Notes: generated from the sequence alone by a model not told the origin. A DNA stretch of 40,557 nucleotides from UBA1557 sp041675185 (GCA_041675185.1 JBAYUH010000007.1:1-40557), one strand, 5' to 3'. Counted from the stretch's first letter, positions 14,284 to 22,697 are shown. Made by a program: numbers and translations.

Positions 14284-16230
14284 TTATTTCTTATCATCAA
14301 CAACTTCCCCTTCTACAGATTCACCTTCATCTTTCTTTGCTTCAGTTTTTCCTTCTTCAGCTTTAGCTCCAGCTTGCTTGTCAGCCGAAGCTTGAGCGGA
14401 GGCTGATTCTTGTTGATACATTTTCACACCAATAGCTTGAGCTACAGTAGACAATTCTTCAGAAACTTTTTTGATTTCTTCGATATTATCTTTGTCTTTT
14501 ACCTCTTTCATCTTAGCAAGAGCATCGTTGACTTTTTTCTTTTCTTCATCTGTCACACTAATCTTTTTTTCTTCGACATCTTTCATCATTTTTTCTGTAG
14601 TATAGATCATTGTTTCAGCAGTGTTTTTGATATCAATCATTTCACGTTTTTTCTTGTCTTCATCAGCATGAGCTTCAGCATCTTTTTTCATTTTTTCTAT
14701 TTCCTCATCAGAAAGTCCAGATGAAGCTTCGATACGAATAGATTGTTCTTTGCCAGTGCCTTTGTCTTTGGCAGATACTTGCAATACACCATTGGCATCA
14801 AGATCAAATTTTACTTCGATCTGTGGAACACCACGTGGAGCTGGTGGAATACCATCAAGCATGAATCTTCCAAGAACTTTGTTGTCTACAGCCATTTCAC
14901 GTTCACCTTGCAAAACATGAATTTCTACGCTTGGTTGATTGTCAGCAGCTGTGGAGAATACTTGAGTTTTACTTGTTGGAATAGTAGTATTTCTATCAAT
15001 CAATTTTGTACACACACCACCAAGAGTTTCTAGACCAAGTGAAAGTGGAGTGACATCAAGAAGCAAAATTTCTTTGCCCAAATCACCTTGTAATTGCCCA
15101 GCTTGGATAGCAGCGCCAACAGCGACGACTTCGTCTGGATTGACAGTAACGTTTGGTTTTTTACCAAAGAATTTTTCCACACTTTGTTGGACAAGTGGCA
15201 TACGAGTCATACCGCCCACAAGCACGATTTCGTTGATATCTTCTTTTTTGACACCAGCATCTTCTAGAGCTTTTCTCACAGGAGTCATTGTCTTTTCTAC
15301 CAAATCAGATACAAGTTCTTCCAATCTAGCACGACTAAGTTTTAGACTCAAATGTTTTGGACCTTCAACACCAGAAGTGATAAAAGGTTCATTGACTTCA
15401 GCATCTACTGTACTTGATAATTCAATCTTTATTTTTTCAGCAGCATCTTTGACACGCTGCAATGACAATGGATCATTACCAAGATCAATACCTTCTTTTT
15501 TCTTGAATTCTTCTAGAATCCATTCCATAATCTTTTTGTCAAAGTCATCACCACCAAGATGAGTATCACCATTGGTAGCTTTTACTTCTACAGTAGATTG
15601 ATCACCATCATGAGAAATTTCCAAAACAGAAACATCGAAAGTACCACCACCCAAATCATAAACTACGATTTGTTGATCACCTTTTTTGTCAAAACCATAA
15701 GCAAAAGCAGCTGCAGTTGGCTCGTTGATAATACGAGAAACTTTTAGTCCAGCGATTTCACCGGCAGCAATAGTAGCTTGTCTTTGTGAATCATCAAAAT
15801 AAGCAGGTACTGTGATTACAGCTTCGGTAATTTTTTCACCAAGTTTTTCTTCAGCGTCTGCTTTCAATTTTTGCAAAATCATGGCTGATATTTCTGGTGG
15901 AGTATATTCTTTGTCACCCATTTTTATTTTCAATTTGTCACCATCTTTGACAATAGTATAAGGTGAATGTTTGATAGTATCTTGTACTTCTTTATCTTCA
16001 AAACGACGACCAATCAGACGTTTAATTGAATACAAAGTATTACTTGGATTGGTCACAGATTGACGTTTGGCTAATTGACCAACAAGACGTTCACCTGTTT
16101 TTGAAATTGCAACTACTGAAGGAGTAGTACGATTCCCCTCTTTGTTTTCTAGTACTTTTGGCTGACCACCTTCGATGATAGCCATACAACTATTGGTTGT
16201 TCCTAGATCGATTCCTAATATTTTTGACAT
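14284..16230 (-). CDS. dnaK: Molecular chaperone DnaK (Hsp70)
   Basis: A 648-aa Hsp70 of full length. The nucleotide-binding domain starts with KILGIDLGTTNSCMA and has VYDLGGGTFDVSVLE and EIVLVGGMTRMP. The linker EILLLDVTPLSLG leads to the substrate-binding domain and a helical lid. It refolds or holds unfolded proteins with DnaJ and GrpE. The acidic C-terminal tail ends in GEVVDDKK and contains SAQASADKQA, a low-complexity insert that may stem from a repeat. It sits in the CIRCE-led series; gaps of 225 nt upstream and 228 nt downstream are filled with hairpin repeats. Confidence 0.98.
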   Translation of the reverse strand: MSKILGIDLGTTNSCMAIIEGGQPKVLENKEGNRTTPSVVAISKTGERLVGQLAKRQSVTNPSNTLYSIKRLIGRRFEDKEVQDTIKHSPYTIVKDGDKLKIKMGDKEYTPPEISAMILQKLKADAEEKLGEKITEAVITVPAYFDDSQRQATIAAGEIAGLKVSRIINEPTAAAFAYGFDKKGDQQIVVYDLGGGTFDVSVLEISHDGDQSTVEVKATNGDTHLGGDDFDKKIMEWILEEFKKKEGIDLGNDPLSLQRVKDAAEKIKIELSSTVDAEVNEPFITSGVEGPKHLSLKLSRARLEELVSDLVEKTMTPVRKALEDAGVKKEDINEIVLVGGMTRMPLVQQSVEKFFGKKPNVTVNPDEVVAVGAAIQAGQLQGDLGKEILLLDVTPLSLGLETLGGVCTKLIDRNTTIPTSKTQVFSTAADNQPSVEIHVLQGEREMAVDNKVLGRFMLDGIPPAPRGVPQIEVKFDLDANGVLQVSAKDKGTGKEQSIRIEASSGLSDEEIEKMKKDAEAHADEDKKKREMIDIKNTAETMIYTTEKMMKDVEEKKISVTDEEKKKVNDALAKMKEVKDKDNIEEIKKVSEELSTVAQAIGVKMYQQESASAQASADKQAGAKAEEGKTEAKKDEGESVEGEVVDDKK

Positions 16231-16251
16231 AGTTTTTTTGTTTAATCCTGA

Positions 16252-16266
16252 TCCGCCTTGGGCGGA
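16252..16266. repeat. GC-rich core repeat, copy 3
   Basis: TCCGCCTTGGGCGGA, a near-perfect palindrome, embedded in TTTAATCCTGA...GAGAGGGATCTTTC. The flanking AATCCTGA/GGATCT frame recurs at 16892-16920 with a different centre (ACGCAGTGAA). Confidence 0.75.
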
Positions 16267-16329
16267 GAGGGATCTTTCTTAAATATAAATTATTTTAATT
16301 AATTATCTCATACCACATACCACTTACCT

Positions 16330-16353
16330 CGTATCAAATTGTTTTGTGATACG
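16330..16353. repeat. CGTATCA inverted repeat in the hsp20-dnaK gap
   Basis: CGTATCA (16330-16336) and TGATACG (16347-16353) are perfect inverted arms around ten bases, extended imperfectly outward by TACCACTTACCT and GTGCTATATGTTACGTG. No consensus CIRCE is present here. Confidence 0.55.
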
Positions 16354-16379
16354 TGCTATATGTTACGTGAAAAAAGTCT

Positions 16380-16421
16380 TGGCAGTTTAGAATGTTCAGT
16401 TCACTACTGCCAGTTTTTTAT
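16380..16421. terminator. Hairpin with T-runs between hsp20 and dnaK
   Basis: TGGCAGT (16380-16386) pairs with ACTGCCA (16406-16412), flanked by a six-T run on each strand. On the minus strand it could end or attenuate transcription from hsp20 into dnaK. Confidence 0.55.
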
Positions 16422-16455
16422 CAGAGTAATCTTTTTTTAATTTGTGAAATCAATG

Positions 16456-16884
16456 TTATTTTTTTATCACCTTTACACTAACTTTCTTTGATTTTTTATC
16501 TTCAGACTTTGGACATTTTATCTTGAGTACCCCATCTTCAAACTCTGCACTTACATTATCTTCTTGAACAGAAACAGGCAAAGCCACTTGACGAAAGAAT
16601 GAACCACTACGAACTTCTTTGCGATAATAATTCTTTTCATCTATTTCATGTTCTCTTTTACTTTCACCTTGAATTGTAAGTACCCCACCTTCCACATTTA
16701 TTTCTACTTGTTCTGGATTTACTCCAGGTAAAATAGTTTCAACTATGACATCTCCTGCATTTTCGTAGATGTCAACGGCCGGTACAAAAGTTTTGTGATT
16801 GAAATCACCATTGTTAGTAAGAGCAGGAAAATTTCTTACCATATTATCCATTTCAGAGAATGGATCCCATATTCTAGGTAACAT
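16456..16884 (-). CDS. hsp20: Small heat-shock protein (Hsp20/alpha-crystallin)
   Basis: A 142-aa ATP-independent holdase. A short N-terminal arm (MLPRIWDPFSEMDNMVRNFP) leads into the alpha-crystallin domain at about 35-130, with the family motif region SGSFFRQVALP and the edge strand GVLKIKCPK. The usual C-terminal IxI is present only as a VSVKVIKK-like tail. It lies between grpE and dnaK, an arrangement that places it in the HrcA regulon. Confidence 0.95.
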   Translation of the reverse strand: MLPRIWDPFSEMDNMVRNFPALTNNGDFNHKTFVPAVDIYENAGDVIVETILPGVNPEQVEINVEGGVLTIQGESKREHEIDEKNYYRKEVRSGSFFRQVALPVSVQEDNVSAEFEDGVLKIKCPKSEDKKSKKVSVKVIKK

Positions 16885-16961
16885 ATTTTTTTATTTAATC
16901 CTGAACGCAGTGAAGGATCTGTAGACCCTGTGTGCTTTGGAAATTATATTATTTATTTTAA

Positions 16962-17035
16962 TAGATATATATTGAAAACTAGTAATCACGTCTAAGTAAA
17001 TTAACTAAATAAAAACGTTTTTATTTAGGAAAGAT
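16962..17035 (+). repeat. 75-nt dispersed repeat, copy B
   Basis: The second copy of the element at 9959-10033, here 74 nt, between grpE and hsp20. The palindrome at its right end is perfect over 24 nt (CTAAATAAAAAC and its mirror GTTTTTATTTAG). The gap also holds an AATCCTGAACGCAGTGAAGG module at about 16894-16913 and a CTTCGGGATTAAT end near the grpE stop. Confidence 0.85.
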
Positions 17036-17078
17036 TCCTCATTCAATTCCTTCGTTTCTCAGTAATTTAACTTCGGGA

Positions 17079-17600
17079 TTAATGACCTTTTGCAATAATT
17101 ACTTTTGCTACTTTTATTACTTTTTCTTTCATAGTATAACCAGCGTCAACTTCTTTCAAAATAGTTCCCTCTTCTTCATCTGATTCTTCTTCTCCTAGAG
17201 TTTCATGTCTTTCTGGATTGAATTTTTCACCAACAGTTTTTATTTCTTCTATATCAAAATTTTTAAGCACATCTCCAAATTGTTTCATGATGTAACCCAC
17301 ACCGTCAATCCAATTTTTTATTTTTTTATCGTTTTCATTTTCTACATCTAATTCTGGATGATGTGAAAATGCTTTTTTAAAATTGTCATAGACTGGCATA
17401 AAATCAGACAATACTTGCAACTCACTCATTCTTATCCATTCACTTTTTTTACCATCTATTTCTCTTTGTAAGTTTTGGTAATCAGCCTGAGCTCTTTGCC
17501 AACCAGTTTTGTACTCTTCCAACTGCATTTCTATTTTTTCTATTTTAGTATCTACTTCTTTATCTTCGTCTTCTTTTACATTTTTTTTATCTTTCGACAT
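17079..17600 (-). CDS. grpE: Nucleotide exchange factor GrpE
   Basis: A 173-aa DnaK nucleotide-exchange factor. An acidic charged start leads into the long dimer helix (EKIEMQLEEYKTGWQRAQADYQN, about 21-45), then DFMPVYDNFKKAF. The C-terminal beta-wing has the conserved HETLGEEES and EEGTILKEVDAGYTMKEKVI signature, ending VAKVIIAKG. It starts ten bases after the hrcA stop, so the two are translated from one message. Confidence 0.95.
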   Translation of the reverse strand: MSKDKKNVKEDEDKEVDTKIEKIEMQLEEYKTGWQRAQADYQNLQREIDGKKSEWIRMSELQVLSDFMPVYDNFKKAFSHHPELDVENENDKKIKNWIDGVGYIMKQFGDVLKNFDIEEIKTVGEKFNPERHETLGEEESDEEEGTILKEVDAGYTMKEKVIKVAKVIIAKGH

Positions 17601-17610
17601 ATTTTATTTC

Positions 17611-18288
17611 TTAAAATTTTTTTATTAAATAATCTAACAAAGTATAATTGGTAGAATAGTCCATACGTACAGGACCCAAAACTATAAACAAAATATTATT
17701 TTTCAATTTTGCACCAACTAATCCACACATACTACCAAAGGGATTACTTTCACCTATCAAAATACTTGGTTTATCTTTCAAAATATTTTTATAAATATCT
17801 TCTATCATATCTTCACATTGATCAAAAATTGCTGTCACACTTACCATATAAGAATAATCATGAAATTCTGGTTGAGAAAAAAGATTCTTGATACCAGTAT
17901 AATAAAGTGAACCTGGACCAAAAGCAATAATAACAGAATTACCAGTTTTTTCAGAAATATTTTTGGCAATAGTTTTCAATTCATCATTTATTTTTTCTTC
18001 TGAAACATTATCAAAATCTTCGGCAATTTTCTTACTAATTGTCTTGAATTGCATGATATTTTCTACATAATATCTATAACCCTTTTCAGTCGGAATTCTT
18101 CCAGATGAAGTATGTGGATGGGTCAAATAACCATTTTCTTCCAAATCACGCATTTCATTGCGGATAGTAGCCCCACTAAGCTCCAAATTGCAGTTATCTA
18201 CCAAAAAACTAGAGCCAACAGGTTCGGCTGACTTGGTATAATTTTCAATAATCAATTCTAATATTTTTGATTTTCTTTCGTCTAACAT
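17611..18288 (-). CDS. hrcA: Heat-inducible transcription repressor HrcA (short form)
   Basis: A 225-aa HrcA, the repressor that binds CIRCE operators and depends on chaperonin for activity. The N-terminal winged helix is clear (ILELIIENYTKSAEPVGSSF, then SGATIRNEMRDLEENGYLTH, then SSGRIPTEKGYRYYV). The C-terminal GAF-like part is present (SVTAIFDQCEDMIEDIY, LVGAKLKNNILFIVLGPVRMDY), but the protein is about 110 residues shorter than typical HrcA, and the middle dimerisation/insert region appears to be missing. It is first in the operon, 12 nt downstream of the nearer CIRCE, so it represses itself and the genes after it. Confidence 0.92.
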   Translation of the reverse strand: MLDERKSKILELIIENYTKSAEPVGSSFLVDNCNLELSGATIRNEMRDLEENGYLTHPHTSSGRIPTEKGYRYYVENIMQFKTISKKIAEDFDNVSEEKINDELKTIAKNISEKTGNSVIIAFGPGSLYYTGIKNLFSQPEFHDYSYMVSVTAIFDQCEDMIEDIYKNILKDKPSILIGESNPFGSMCGLVGAKLKNNILFIVLGPVRMDYSTNYTLLDYLIKKF

Positions 18289-18300
18289 AGACTAAATATT

Positions 18301-18327
18301 TTAGCACTCTTATAGTTACAGTGCTAT
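18301..18327 (-). promoter_or_regulatory. CIRCE operator 1
   Basis: TTAGCACTC, nine bases, CAGTGCTAT. The consensus is TTAGCACTC-N9-GAGTGCTAA; the left half is perfect and the right half has two mismatches. It lies just downstream of the -10 box, over the likely transcription start of hrcA. Confidence 0.88.
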
Positions 18328-18354
18328 TATACTATTATCACTCTAGCATGTCAA
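18326..18354 (-). promoter_or_regulatory. Consensus promoter of the hrcA heat-shock operon
   Basis: On the minus strand, TTGACA (18349-18354), exactly 17 nt, TATAAT (18326-18331): a perfect housekeeping-sigma promoter. The -35 box lies within CIRCE 2, and the -10 box abuts CIRCE 1, so HrcA bound to either should block RNA polymerase. Confidence 0.9.
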
Positions 18355-18361
18355 GTGCTAA
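18335..18361 (-). promoter_or_regulatory. CIRCE operator 2
   Basis: TTATCACTC, nine bases, AAGTGCTAA: one mismatch per half to the consensus. It starts eight positions after the end of CIRCE 1 and covers the -35 box. Confidence 0.85.
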
Positions 18362-18423
18362 TTTATGCACAGCAGAACAACAGAGACTAACACGTTCGAT
18401 TGCAAATAAATAATTTATACAAC

Positions 18424-18445
18424 AAAAAACACTGTTTTCACAGTG
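18424..18445 (-). terminator. Terminator after the SPFH gene
   Basis: On the minus strand CACTGT pairs with ACAGTG around a four-base loop (18430-18445), followed by TTTTTTG. It insulates the CIRCE-controlled promoter from upstream transcription. Confidence 0.6.
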
Positions 18446-18475
18446 CTTTTATAATTTATAAATTTCTAAATTGTT

Positions 18476-18490
18476 TCCACCCAAGGCGGA
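18476..18490 (+). repeat. GC-rich core repeat, copy 4
   Basis: TCCACCCAAGGCGGA, identical to copy 1, between AAATTGTTT and CAAGTTAAAATTTAAAATTC arms. With its arms it is an inverted counterpart of the composite at 13668-13735. Confidence 0.78.
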
Positions 18491-18530
18491 CAAGTTAAAA
18501 TTTAAAATTCCTAAATTCCAAAATTATTTT

Positions 18531-19139
18531 TTATTCACCCTCCGCCACAGTCTTTCCAGCATTTCTGATTTCAGCAATACTAGATATTTCACTTAATAAA
18601 ACATTTTCTACATAGATACCACGAGAATAAAATATTCTTTCCAATTCATTTTTCAATTCTACCTCGACAGCATCACGCTTGGCGCCAATAATTTCTTCAG
18701 CATCAAAACGACTAATAACCATACGCATACGACTACGCATAGTTGGGCGAATAATTTTTTCCACAAAATCTTCACCAATAGTTTGCCAAATATTTGGAAT
18801 TTGGTGAATATCCAAACGAATGAGCACTGTACCTTCTATAGCAATTTTTTTATTACTCTTGGTTACAGCACCAATCGGCACATCACCCATAGCCCTTGGA
18901 TTCAAAGGATTAAACTCTCTAGTTATAGCGTATTCCAAAGTTTGAGTATTGAAAAGTCTAGCCTTTTGCCAAAAAGGAATTTTCAAGTGAAGACCGGGTG
19001 TAAGAACTTTTCTAAGCACACCTCTGCCAAGATCATAAACACAAGCTACATGTCCTGGTGGTACTTTTATAAATAAACCTTTTAATACATCCTCCATGAC
19101 AAATGAATACATCAATTTGTCCAGTGAATCTCCAGCCAT
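18531..19139 (-). CDS. SPFH/band-7 (prohibitin-like) domain protein
   Basis: A 202-aa protein containing an SPFH domain at about 22-190: FIKVPPGHVACVYDLGRGV, TPGLHLKIPFWQKARLFNTQ, IEGTVLIRLD, then the helical RDAVEVELKNELERIFYSRGIYVENVLL typical of band-7 proteins. Unlike most members it has no clear N-terminal membrane helix, only a weakly hydrophobic start, and it lacks the long C-terminal coiled coil. It may attach peripherally to the membrane. It lies 37 nt behind yidC, so a role in membrane-protein quality control or membrane organisation is plausible but inferred. Confidence 0.82.
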   Translation of the reverse strand: MAGDSLDKLMYSFVMEDVLKGLFIKVPPGHVACVYDLGRGVLRKVLTPGLHLKIPFWQKARLFNTQTLEYAITREFNPLNPRAMGDVPIGAVTKSNKKIAIEGTVLIRLDIHQIPNIWQTIGEDFVEKIIRPTMRSRMRMVISRFDAEEIIGAKRDAVEVELKNELERIFYSRGIYVENVLLSEISSIAEIRNAGKTVAEGE

Positions 19140-19176
19140 ATATTTTTATTATAATAAAAAATTAATTTATTTATCT

Positions 19177-19878
19177 TTATTTATCTTTGTGTGGTCTAAA
19201 CAATGTTCTAATAATCAAACCTATAAACATACCGAAAAACATTGATGTCAAGATAAATATTGATTTCACCATTGGCAAAAGCCAAAGAATATAAAAAGAA
19301 AACGCTGGAAACAATATAAAATAAACAAGATCAGACTTCGTAACATTTGTTTTGTGTTTCTTGAAATCTAAATATATTTCTATCAAAAGAACAATAGCAA
19401 CCAAACCTGGCCATACTATAGCATTTCTAGCACCAATATTAAAGCCATAAAAATAAATATTGATACTACCAGGAAAATCTACCCACTCATACAAAGTACG
19501 CAATAATTTCTCACCTGTAATACCTTGCAAAAATACTTGATAAAGTAGCACCAAGACTAGCAATTGAATACCTAGAGCCAATACTTTTGCCCAAGGATTA
19601 ATTTTGTTTTTCTTAACAAGTTTTCTAATTTCTTCTTTTTGGAGTGTAGGATCATTGCGAAATTCTTTTTCAATTTTTTTGATATCTTCTTGTACTTGTT
19701 CATCACGAACTTTGTTTCTCTCACCAATAAAAGTCAAAGGTAAAAGCACAATACGCAAAAGAATAGTCAAGTAGACTACAGCCCAACCTAAATTTTGGTG
19801 AGCAGTGTTGTTGTACAACCAAATAAGAACATTGAACAAAGGTTGGTATAACAAATCATTCCAGATAAAGCTCCACAT
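19177..19878 (-). CDS. yidC: Membrane protein insertase YidC/Oxa1
   Basis: A 233-aa Oxa1-superfamily insertase of the short (monoderm) type, lacking the large periplasmic domain of proteobacterial YidC. Hallmarks are YQPLFNVLIWLYN, NLGWAVVYLTILLRIVLLPL with the conserved groove Arg at position 42, a charged cytoplasmic hairpin (about 53-92), and four further hydrophobic helices. The basic tail RPHKDK may contact the ribosome. It helps membrane proteins insert alone or with SecYEG. Confidence 0.9.
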   Translation of the reverse strand: MWSFIWNDLLYQPLFNVLIWLYNNTAHQNLGWAVVYLTILLRIVLLPLTFIGERNKVRDEQVQEDIKKIEKEFRNDPTLQKEEIRKLVKKNKINPWAKVLALGIQLLVLVLLYQVFLQGITGEKLLRTLYEWVDFPGSINIYFYGFNIGARNAIVWPGLVAIVLLIEIYLDFKKHKTNVTKSDLVYFILFPAFSFYILWLLPMVKSIFILTSMFFGMFIGLIIRTLFRPHKDK

Positions 19879-19970
19879 AGTATAATTTTGGCTAGCTAAT
19901 TATGTTTATATAATAGCTCATTTTGATAAAAAAAGCAAGAAGTATACATTTTAAGAAGGTGTTAGCAAAC

Positions 19971-20046
19971 GGATACGAAATACGAAATTTACGAAAATAC
20001 GAACCATAAAACTTTCGTAATTACGTACCTTTCGTATTTCGTATCC
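19971..20046. repeat. Perfect 17-bp inverted repeat around nested CGAAA dyads
   Basis: GGATACGAAATACGAAA (19971-19987) and its exact reverse complement (20030-20046) flank about 42 nt that contain further TACGAAA/TTTCGTA pairs. It touches the stop codon of the permease gene at 20047, and could act as that gene's 3' structure. Confidence 0.85.
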
Positions 20047-21288
20047 CTATTCTTTCCTAATAGCTACAATAGGATTCAAGGCTGCAGCTTTTTTGGCTGG
20101 ATAAATACCAAAAAATAATCCCACAGTAGCAGAAAAACCAATAGACAAAAATATTGAATAGATAGGTACAGCAAAAATCCATTTGAGTCCAAAATGTAAT
20201 GCTCCCAAATAAACACCGTAAGAAACAAGAATACCAACAATTACTCCTACTACTCCACCAGTTGAAGTAAGTATCATAGCTTCTAATAAAAATTGCCATA
20301 ATATATCTTTTGATTTGGCACCAAGAGATTTACGAAGACCTATTTCAAAAGTACGCTCAGTAACAGTCACATACATAATATTAGTAATACCAACACCGCC
20401 AACAACCAGAGAAATACATACCAAAGCAATCAGTAACAAAGTTATACCACCAACAACAGTTTCCAAAGTACCACGAATTTCATCCATAGTAGTCACTTTG
20501 AAATCATCTTTTGTTGGATCAATGATATCATGTCTATCACGGATAAGCATCTCTACATCTTCTTTCGTAGTCTCAAGTTTGGACATATCTATTACATGAG
20601 CATTGATACCAATAGCATAATCTGTACCCAAAAATCTTTTTTGTAAAGTTTTTGTAGGAATATAAATTATACTATCCATATCAAAACCAACACTCGCTCC
20701 AACTTTTTCTTGAACACCAACCACACGAAAAGATAGACCTTTTATAAAAACAGTTTTACCAACAGCATCACTATCACCAAACAATTCATCTTTTATTTTT
20801 GAACCAATAAAAACTACTTGTGACAAAGAATTTTCTTCATCAACTGTATAAAATCTACCTGAAGAAATTTTTATATTATCCACTTTGTCTGCATTGGCAC
20901 CATAACCAAAAACCGTAACTATCTTAGTTTGATCTTGATATTTCACCACTTGTTGACTAGTAATATAATTGTAAGCTAAAGAAATATTAGGAAGTTTTAC
21001 AATTTCATCCATATCAGAATTTTTCAATGTTGTAATTGTTACACCAGTCGCCATACTAGTAGCGCTTCCACCATTCCCTTTGCTTGGTACGCGTACCTCA
21101 ATATTCAAAGTATTAGGATTGTACATATCAAGTTCACCCAAAACCATAGCTTCAAGTCCTTTGCCAGCTGAAATGATAATTACAACCGAAGCAATACCAA
21201 TACCAAGAGCAATGATAGTCAAAATAGTACGCATTTTTTGTCTAAGTAAAGCAGTACTAGAAATTTGTAAAATATCTCTAAAAAACAT
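20047..21288 (-). CDS. MacB-type ABC transporter permease, copy 1
   Basis: A 413-aa MacB/FtsX-fold permease. One N-terminal membrane helix (about 20-42, TILTIIALGIGIASVVIII) is followed by a MacB periplasmic core domain (about 45-270), then three C-terminal helices with the FtsX-type signature GGVGITNIMYVTVTERTFEIGLRKSLGAK (split around 293-322) and the closing GIYPAKKAAALNPIVAIR. Such proteins use mechanotransmission, not a channel, to push substrates through a partner. It is the second of two non-identical permeases behind one ATPase, so a heterodimer is likely. Substrate unknown. Confidence 0.92.
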   Translation of the reverse strand: MFFRDILQISSTALLRQKMRTILTIIALGIGIASVVIIISAGKGLEAMVLGELDMYNPNTLNIEVRVPSKGNGGSATSMATGVTITTLKNSDMDEIVKLPNISLAYNYITSQQVVKYQDQTKIVTVFGYGANADKVDNIKISSGRFYTVDEENSLSQVVFIGSKIKDELFGDSDAVGKTVFIKGLSFRVVGVQEKVGASVGFDMDSIIYIPTKTLQKRFLGTDYAIGINAHVIDMSKLETTKEDVEMLIRDRHDIIDPTKDDFKVTTMDEIRGTLETVVGGITLLLIALVCISLVVGGVGITNIMYVTVTERTFEIGLRKSLGAKSKDILWQFLLEAMILTSTGGVVGVIVGILVSYGVYLGALHFGLKWIFAVPIYSIFLSIGFSATVGLFFGIYPAKKAAALNPIVAIRKE

Positions 21289-21300
21289 AAATATTTTTAC

Positions 21301-21425
21301 AATCCTGATTTCCAGATAATCCGGATAATCCTGATGTTATCTATTAATTATTTCTATTATTCTACTAAATTAAAAAAATATTTTAATTGTATCCGGAACA
21401 TCCGGATTATCCTTATATCCGGATT
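21301..21425. repeat. ATCCGGAT inverted repeat between the two permease genes
   Basis: The left arm has ACAATCCTGATTTCC and GATAATCCGGATAATCCTGA; the right arm (about 21390-21427) has TATCCGGAACATCCGGATTA and TATCCGGATTGT, which are reverse-complement relatives. A sister element is at 38861-38919. The central 70 nt is plain AT-rich. Confidence 0.75.
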
Positions 21426-21429
21426 GTCA

Positions 21430-22668
21430 TTATTCATAACGCAACGACTCAATGGCGTTTAGCTTACTAGCTCGACGAGCTGGAATAATTCCAAAAATCA
21501 AACCAATACCTATAGACACTCCACAAGCTATCAAAATAGATAATGGTGTTATAACTAAATCCCAAGAATAACCCATGGCTTGTGCAACTTTGGCTACTAT
21601 TATAGAAATCAAAACTCCCAAAATTATTCCAATAGACCCACCAATAAAAGTTATCACCACTGATTCTATCAAAAATTGCATAGTTATTTGTTTTGATTTT
21701 GCACCAACAGCTTTACGCAAACCAATTTCCTGAGTTCGTTCTTGGACAGTAGCAAGCATAATATTCATAATACCAAAACCACCAACTACCAAAGCCAGAC
21801 TAGATATAGCTACCAAAAAAAATTTTAGGGCATTAGTTATACTAGATATTGCACTAAGTCCTTGAGCCATAGACCGAACAGAGAAATCATCAACCTCTCC
21901 AGTTCCAATATTGTGTTTGTTTCTCAATATCTGTTCTACACTATCCATAGCATCTGTCACATCATCAGAATTGTCCACTTTCATTCTTATGTAATTTATA
22001 TGATCTATACCAAGTAATAATTTTTGGGCTGTACTAATAGGAATGAATAATTGATCATCTTGATTTTGGAAACCACTAACACCGCGTTGTTTCATTACAC
22101 CAATAACATTGAAATTGACCTTGCCGATTCTTATTCTCTGATCAATAGCATCTCCATTTCCAAAAAGTTTATTTTTGATTGAAGAACCAAGTATAGCAAC
22201 TCTACTAACACTTTTTTCTTCATCCTCAGAAAAAAACCGACCAAATTCTACTTGTGTATCCTCTACTTTTATATAACTTGCTGTTGTGCCAGTATAATTA
22301 TTATTCTCACTATTATCACCAGCTATAATAGTATCATTACCAGTCACATACATAGCCAAATTTTCTATACATTTACAACCATCTTTCAAAATTTCTTGAC
22401 CATCAGAATATTTGAGAGTTGTCACCACTATTCCAAGCGCTGATGCTGGAGGACCGTCTTTTTCTGAATTTCCTGGTAAAACTACTACCAAATTAGAACC
22501 CAAACTTTTTACTTGATTAATAATAAGACTTTGAGCGCCTGCACCCACTGACATCACAATAATCACAGCCATGACACCAATCACAATACCAAGCATTGTC
22601 AAAAAAGAACGTGCTTTACTGCGCCTAATTGTCTGCCAAGAGCTATTGATATTTTCGACTATATCCAT
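21430..22668 (-). CDS. MacB-type ABC transporter permease, copy 2
   Basis: A 412-aa paralogue of the neighbouring permease with the same plan: N-terminal helix (SFLTMLGIVIGVMAVIIVMS), MacB periplasmic domain, and three C-terminal helices with GGFGIMNIMLATVQERTQEI, then GLRKAVGAKSKQI, and end motif GIIPARRASKLNAIESLR. It directly follows the ATPase gene (29 nt). The extracytoplasmic domains of the two copies differ clearly, which argues for a heterodimer with division of labour over recent duplication. Confidence 0.92.
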   Translation of the reverse strand: MDIVENINSSWQTIRRSKARSFLTMLGIVIGVMAVIIVMSVGAGAQSLIINQVKSLGSNLVVVLPGNSEKDGPPASALGIVVTTLKYSDGQEILKDGCKCIENLAMYVTGNDTIIAGDNSENNNYTGTTASYIKVEDTQVEFGRFFSEDEEKSVSRVAILGSSIKNKLFGNGDAIDQRIRIGKVNFNVIGVMKQRGVSGFQNQDDQLFIPISTAQKLLLGIDHINYIRMKVDNSDDVTDAMDSVEQILRNKHNIGTGEVDDFSVRSMAQGLSAISSITNALKFFLVAISSLALVVGGFGIMNIMLATVQERTQEIGLRKAVGAKSKQITMQFLIESVVITFIGGSIGIILGVLISIIVAKVAQAMGYSWDLVITPLSILIACGVSIGIGLIFGIIPARRASKLNAIESLRYE

Positions 22669-22697
22669 ACAAATTATTAAAATAAACTAACATAATT

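Noticed and set aside
14410..15747. Several plus-strand open frames opposite dnaK (for example 15050-15562)
   Set aside because: They mirror a certain, highly conserved gene and have low-complexity Ser/Phe-rich translations without motifs.
16321..16375. Third CIRCE before dnaK
   Set aside because: The CGTATCA dyad lacks the GCACTC/GAGTGC halves and has the wrong spacing.
9959..17035. 75-nt repeat pair as an insertion sequence
   Set aside because: No transposase, no terminal inverted repeats at its ends and no target duplication seen; kept only as a dispersed repeat.
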